DNA of 32,512 nt from a virus. Below are positions 29,017-32,512 of the stretch, piece by piece. The position numbers and the translations under genes are program-made. The stretch's first letter is position 1, and every line of letters starts with the position of its first letter. The notes below the pieces were generated by a model. The model had not been told where the DNA came from. It saw only the letters and a list, made by a program, of their open reading frames with translations, and ran no database searches. The DNA lies in the IMG/VR virus record IMGVR_UViG_3300042991_000413, positions 1 to 32,512 of that record. The stretch is one strand, 5' to 3'.

Positions 29017-29787
29017 ATGGAAAAATTTGAAAGTGTTGAAATTTTTAGAAATATACATAAAGGACAACCAGCTTTTGTTTTAGGTGCAGCACCATCTTTA
29101 AAGGAATGTGATATTAGTAAATTATATAGTAATGGTATAATAATATCTTGTAATTCTTCAATAGTAGAATTGAATTATGCTGATTATTTTATATTTGCTG
29201 ATGAGGCTGTAGTATATTTTAATTTTTATGAAAAGGTGTCAAATATATCTAAAAATGTTATTTTTGCTGGTAGAGGTATAGATTATAAATTTTTTCATAA
29301 TGATATAAATGGTTATAACGAAAAAATAGAATTTAAAGGTAAAAAATATTTAATTGATAGAAGATATGATAATTTTGGTAGACCTTTTATTAATAATAAC
29401 ACAAAAGGAGCAGCAGATTTTAATTTAAGAGATGGTAAGATAGTAGATGGTTCTGATGTTTGTCATGGAGCAGCTAATTTTGCATATATTTTAGGTTGTG
29501 ACCCAATTTATATGATAGGTGTTGATTTACAATGGGATAAAGATGAGAGATATTTTAGATCGTTTGATGATGATAGTATTATGCAAAGATCAAATAGTCC
29601 TCGTAAATATATGGATAATAAATCTTATTTTAAACCTAATAATGTTGATACAGCTTTGGAAACTAGTTATAACTGTTGGAAAAAGATTTGTAATGAAAAT
29701 TCAAAATTAAATATAAAGTGTACATCTGAAAAAAGTCGATTGAAAGAACTATTTGAATATGTTGATATAAATAATATAAAATTTTGA
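29017..29787 (+). CDS. DUF115/Maf- or GT42-like protein (putative nonulosonate-type transferase)
   Basis: This 256-aa protein has the pattern PAFVLGAAPSLKECDISKL (18-36), IIISCNSSIVELNYADYFIF (41-60) and HGAANFAYILGCDPIYMIGV (150-169). The glycine-rich loop followed by C-N-S and G-x-D-L is shared by DUF115 proteins (the MptE-like group), Maf flagellin glycosyltransferases and CstI-type sialyltransferases. Those enzymes use CMP-activated nonulosonic acids, and the next gene is a cytidylyltransferase, which supports such a donor. A MptE-like pterin role is the alternative. No signal or membrane segment is present. Confidence 0.75.
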   Translation: MEKFESVEIFRNIHKGQPAFVLGAAPSLKECDISKLYSNGIIISCNSSIVELNYADYFIFADEAVVYFNFYEKVSNISKNVIFAGRGIDYKFFHNDINGYNEKIEFKGKKYLIDRRYDNFGRPFINNNTKGAADFNLRDGKIVDGSDVCHGAANFAYILGCDPIYMIGVDLQWDKDERYFRSFDDDSIMQRSNSPRKYMDNKSYFKPNNVDTALETSYNCWKKICNENSKLNIKCTSEKSRLKELFEYVDINNIKF

Positions 29788-29788
29788 A

Positions 29789-30529
29789 ATGATTTATGCA
29801 ATAATACAAGCAAGAATGTGTTCTACTAGATTACCTAATAAAGTATTTAAAAATATAGTTGGTAAACCCTTATTGTGGCATGTTATAGATAGATTAAAAT
29901 TTTCAAAAACTGTAGATGATATTATTGTTGCAACCACAACTAATGAAAAAGACAATAAAATTTATAAATGGTCAATTAAAAATAACATTAAGGTATTTAG
30001 AGGAGATGAATTTAATGTGGTTAAAAGATATTATGACACTGCTAATTTTTTTAATTTAAAAGATGATGATATAATTATAAGAATAACATCAGACGATCCA
30101 TTTAAAGATCCTTACATTATAGATAATATGATTTTTGAGATGAAAAATAAAAAAATAGATTTTATCTATAATAACAATCCAGTTTCTTTTCCTGAGGGTT
30201 TAGATGTAGAAATTTTTAATTTTTCTATGTTGAAACATAATATAAATTTAATAACAGATAAATTTGATCAAGAGCATGTTACTCAATATTTTTACAAATT
30301 AAGAAATATTAATAAATTTAATTTTAGTAATGATGTAGATTTATCATATTTAAGATGGACTATAGATACACATTCAGATTTAAAAATGGTTAGGAAAATT
30401 TATAAACTTTTATATAAAGAAAACTATATATTTAATACTCAGGATATTTTAAATCTTATCAAAGATCATCAAGATATACCAAAAATAAATTCTGAAATAA
30501 AAAGAAGTTTTATGTATGAAAAGAATTAG
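29789..30529 (+). CDS. SpsF/NeuA-type cytidylyltransferase
   Basis: This 246-aa protein begins with the nucleotidyltransferase signature AIIQARMCSTRLPNKVF (4-20), followed by DDIIVATTTNEKDNKI, the conserved DDIIIRITSDDPFKDPYIID (residues ~93-112, metal-binding D-D-P) and a FPEGLDVEIF segment. These are typical of spore-coat SpsF proteins and related CMP-sugar synthetases that activate nonulosonic or Kdo-type acids with CTP. It follows the DUF115-like gene with one base between them and overlaps the aminotransferase gene by 14 bases. No NeuB-type synthase is in the window, so the acid sugar is not identified. Confidence 0.85.
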   Translation: MIYAIIQARMCSTRLPNKVFKNIVGKPLLWHVIDRLKFSKTVDDIIVATTTNEKDNKIYKWSIKNNIKVFRGDEFNVVKRYYDTANFFNLKDDDIIIRITSDDPFKDPYIIDNMIFEMKNKKIDFIYNNNPVSFPEGLDVEIFNFSMLKHNINLITDKFDQEHVTQYFYKLRNINKFNFSNDVDLSYLRWTIDTHSDLKMVRKIYKLLYKENYIFNTQDILNLIKDHQDIPKINSEIKRSFMYEKN

Positions 30530-31688
30530 TGATTTAGAAAAAAAATATGTTATTGAATGTTTAAATAATGAATTTGAAACTTCTAAAGGTAGTTTTTTTA
30601 CAAATAGATCAGAAAAATTATTTTCAGAATTATATGGAATTAAATATTCTATTAGTCATTGTAACGGTACAGTAACATTACAAAATGCATTAAATTCTTT
30701 GGGAATTTCAGAAAATGATGAAGTTATTGTACCTCCATTAACAATGTCAAGTACGGCAATATCTGTTTTATTAAATAGGTCAATACCTGTATTTGCTGAT
30801 GTTGATAAAGAAACTTTTAACATTGATCCACAATCTATTGAAAAACTAATAACAAAAAACACAAAAGCTATAATGACAGTAGCTTTATATGGTTTGTCGC
30901 CAGAGTATGATAAGATATTAGATATTTGTAAAAAACATAATTTATATCTAATTGAAGATAATGCACAGAGCTTTATGAGTTTATATAAAAATAAATTGGT
31001 TGGAACTTTTGGTGATTTTGCCAGTTTTAGTTTTCAATCAAGTAAACATTTAACAACGGGTGAGGGTGGTATGTTAATAACTGATAATGAGGAATTAGCA
31101 TTTAATGCTAGACGATTTAGTAGTTTAGGTTATGCAGGATTAACAACAAAAAGTTCTAAAATAACTAAAGAAGATATTCAGAATCCTAATTATGATAGAC
31201 ATGTTTCACTAGGTTATAATTTTAGAATGTCTGAAATACAATCTGCTGTTTTATTAGCTCAATTAGAAAGACAAAACGATTTGGTTGGACAGAGAATAAA
31301 AACTGCAGAGTTATTTAATGATGTTATTAAGGATTGTGATTTTTTAAAATCACAGAATGTACCATTTTATTGTAAAAATACATGGTGGTCATTTTCTATG
31401 ATTTTAGATACAAATAAACCAGAAGAAGATTGGTTTAAATTCAGAAGAATATTTTTGAAAAATGGTGGTGATGAATATTATGCAGCATGGAAGTTAACTT
31501 ATAATGAACCTTTATTTAAAAAAGATATACAATATTTAGATAATGTTTGGCAAAAGTATGATATGGATTTGTGTCCAGTTGCAGAGTATTTGCAGCCAAG
31601 AATGATACAAATGAAAACTAATTATTGGAATATAAAAGAGGCGGAAAAACAAGCAGATATATTAAAAAAAACAATTAAAGAATTTTAA
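30516..31688 (+). CDS. DegT/DnrJ/EryC1/StrS aminotransferase (sugar aminotransferase)
   Basis: This is a full-length (390 aa) PLP enzyme that aminates keto-deoxy sugars bound to nucleotides. CNGTVTLQNALNSLGI (49-64) is the phosphate loop, D148 in LYLIEDNAQSF contacts the PLP nitrogen, and K177 in SFQSSKHLTTGEGGMLITD is the Schiff-base lysine. GYNFRMSEIQSAVLLAQLER is the usual family signature in the second half. The start overlaps the cytidylyltransferase gene by 14 bases. Possible products include GDP-perosamine (from the Gmd product) or an amino sugar for a nonulosonate pathway; sequence alone does not decide. Confidence 0.92.
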   Translation: MKRISDLEKKYVIECLNNEFETSKGSFFTNRSEKLFSELYGIKYSISHCNGTVTLQNALNSLGISENDEVIVPPLTMSSTAISVLLNRSIPVFADVDKETFNIDPQSIEKLITKNTKAIMTVALYGLSPEYDKILDICKKHNLYLIEDNAQSFMSLYKNKLVGTFGDFASFSFQSSKHLTTGEGGMLITDNEELAFNARRFSSLGYAGLTTKSSKITKEDIQNPNYDRHVSLGYNFRMSEIQSAVLLAQLERQNDLVGQRIKTAELFNDVIKDCDFLKSQNVPFYCKNTWWSFSMILDTNKPEEDWFKFRRIFLKNGGDEYYAAWKLTYNEPLFKKDIQYLDNVWQKYDMDLCPVAEYLQPRMIQMKTNYWNIKEAEKQADILKKTIKEF

Positions 31689-31691
31689 ATT

Positions 31692-32512
31692 ATGAGAAAA
31701 ACATTTACAAAAATTATTTTACAACAACATCCAGATTCTTCAAATTATAATATTACTACAACCAATTTATTAAATGAGCCAGATGAATTAGATTATATTA
31801 TTCTTAAAAAAATGAGGTTGTTTTTGGATAATAGTAAATTAAATAATTCAGATGGAGAATGGAAATATATAGATGAAAATAAAAGAAAAAATTATATTAA
31901 TTCTTTAAAAAATGGAGAATTATTAATTTTTGTTAATATGTTTAGAAATGATTCTATTTATGGTGTTGTTACACCTTTTTATAAAGAGATAAAAAATGTA
32001 GATGATTTTATAAGTCAGGTATTATTAGATTTAGATACATGTGAAGAATTTTGTTATAATTTTAATATAGATGATTGTTTAGTGTCTCAAAATATTGGCA
32101 ATCCATTTGGATTATTGATAAATGATAAAATTTTAATGCCAGATACTCCAAGGCATTATTATTATTCTGAAAAAATTAATAAATTAAATATAAATAATAA
32201 TTATATTTTAGAGATTGGTGGTGGATATGGTGGTTTGGCTTTAATGTTAAATAAATTGCATAATAATTGTATATTAGTTGATTTATATGAATCATGTTTA
32301 TTGCAATATTACTTTTTAAATAAAAATGGTGTAAATGTTCAATTTATTAATGATATTAATGATGATTTATTAGAAAATTATAATTATATAGTACCTAACA
32401 ATTTATTTGAAAAATTCATTTTGAATAAAAATCTTAATATAGATTTGGTTTTTAATTCTAGATCTTTTTCTGAGATGGATAAGAATACTTTAAATTTTTA
32501 TTTAAATTTTAT
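31692..32512 (+). CDS. Putative sugar O-methyltransferase, 3' end outside window
   Basis: The frame begins at ATG three bases after the aminotransferase stop and stays open to the window edge (273 codons). It starts MRKTFTKIILQQHPDSSNYN. The SAM-binding motif is NYILEIGGGYGGLALMLNKL at about residues 174-193, followed by CILVDLYESCLLQYYFLNK. A double-Gly, G-G-G-Y-G-G motif after a long N-terminal region, preceded by MPDTPRHYYYSEKI, is what I recall of the putative sugar O-methyltransferase family of O-antigen clusters. The remaining C-terminal part is missing, so completeness is not testable here. Confidence 0.8.
   Translation, partial: MRKTFTKIILQQHPDSSNYNITTTNLLNEPDELDYIILKKMRLFLDNSKLNNSDGEWKYIDENKRKNYINSLKNGELLIFVNMFRNDSIYGVVTPFYKEIKNVDDFISQVLLDLDTCEEFCYNFNIDDCLVSQNIGNPFGLLINDKILMPDTPRHYYYSEKINKLNINNNYILEIGGGYGGLALMLNKLHNNCILVDLYESCLLQYYFLNKNGVNVQFINDINDDLLENYNYIVPNNLFEKFILNKNLNIDLVFNSRSFSEMDKNTLNFYLNF

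Noticed and set aside
1-32512. tRNA genes, rRNA, or a phage attachment site
   Set aside because: No cloverleaf-like or rRNA-like sequence and no integrase or tRNA-overlapping repeat was noticed by eye; a tRNA-scanning program would be needed to exclude them fully.

Overview
The window is about 75-80% A+T. It reads as part of the genome of a large T4-like (contractile-tailed) phage infecting a Bacteroidetes host. The T4-type evidence is a set of recognisable core proteins: gp44 clamp loader, gp15-like tail sheath stabiliser, gp55-like late sigma factor, gp4 head-completion nuclease, gp20 portal, gp21 prohead protease and gp23 major capsid protein. The head genes keep the T4 order 20 - small acidic protein - 21/22 - 23. 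The host phylum is inferred from Bacteroidetes-type promoters (TAnnTTTG, once with TTG 19 nt upstream) before several minus-strand genes, from the lack of Shine-Dalgarno sites, and from base composition. These are inferences from reading; no database search was run.

Layout. 1-1027: a truncated IS200/IS605-type TnpB (minus) sits directly downstream of gp44 and of a 31-codon ORF that overlaps the gp44 stop. 1024-1965: gp44 (minus). 2185-6115: rightward virion-type genes (gp15-like, a small gene split by an in-frame TGA, two small proteins with capsid-targeting-like N-termini, a 428-aa unknown), plus one minus-strand gene of unknown function. 6346-6720: gp55-like sigma. 6732-7411: an HNH endonuclease split by a frameshift in an A10 tract (minus). 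7509-9590: a small unknown, gp4 and a 252-aa unknown, with one minus-strand unknown. 9587-10237: two small minus-strand genes behind a Bacteroidetes-type promoter. 10336-17013: the head module, containing the portal with a Gly/Ala/Gln tail, an acidic repeat protein, a 791-aa fusion of prohead protease and scaffold-like repeats, and the major capsid protein. 17142-19118: a 658-aa mosaic protein with Zn knuckles, about eight KYG repeats, a Vsr-like nuclease domain and a Mom-like acetyltransferase domain. 19167-19634: a possible virion protein.

19704-32512 (runs off the end): a dense single-strand cluster of sugar-nucleotide and glycan genes. It holds GT-A-type glycosyltransferases, two GT11 fucosyltransferase-like genes (one frameshifted), FkbM and other methyltransferases, GDP-mannose 4,6-dehydratase, two DegT/DnrJ-type aminotransferases (one half-size), a beta-ketoacyl synthase III, an SDR reductase, a cupin, a hexapeptide acyltransferase, an SpsF-type cytidylyltransferase and a DUF115-type protein. 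I see no flippase, polymerase or membrane-spanning transferase. I therefore infer a cytoplasmic glycan, perhaps N- or O-acylated deoxy-/amino-sugars placed on a virion protein or on DNA, rather than an exported polysaccharide.

How the parts fit. The gp55-like sigma would direct late transcription, and a TTWATATATA element recurs just upstream of most virion genes. Minus-strand genes with host-type promoters look like an early class embedded in the late region. Selfish elements (TnpB, HNH, the Vsr/Mom mosaic) sit beside conserved replication or head genes. Three genes are interrupted (in-frame TGA, A10 frameshift, 10-bp tandem duplication); they may be decayed, switchable, recoded or artefacts. 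No tRNA, rRNA or CRISPR array was seen, and no gene-free stretch exceeds 300 bases.
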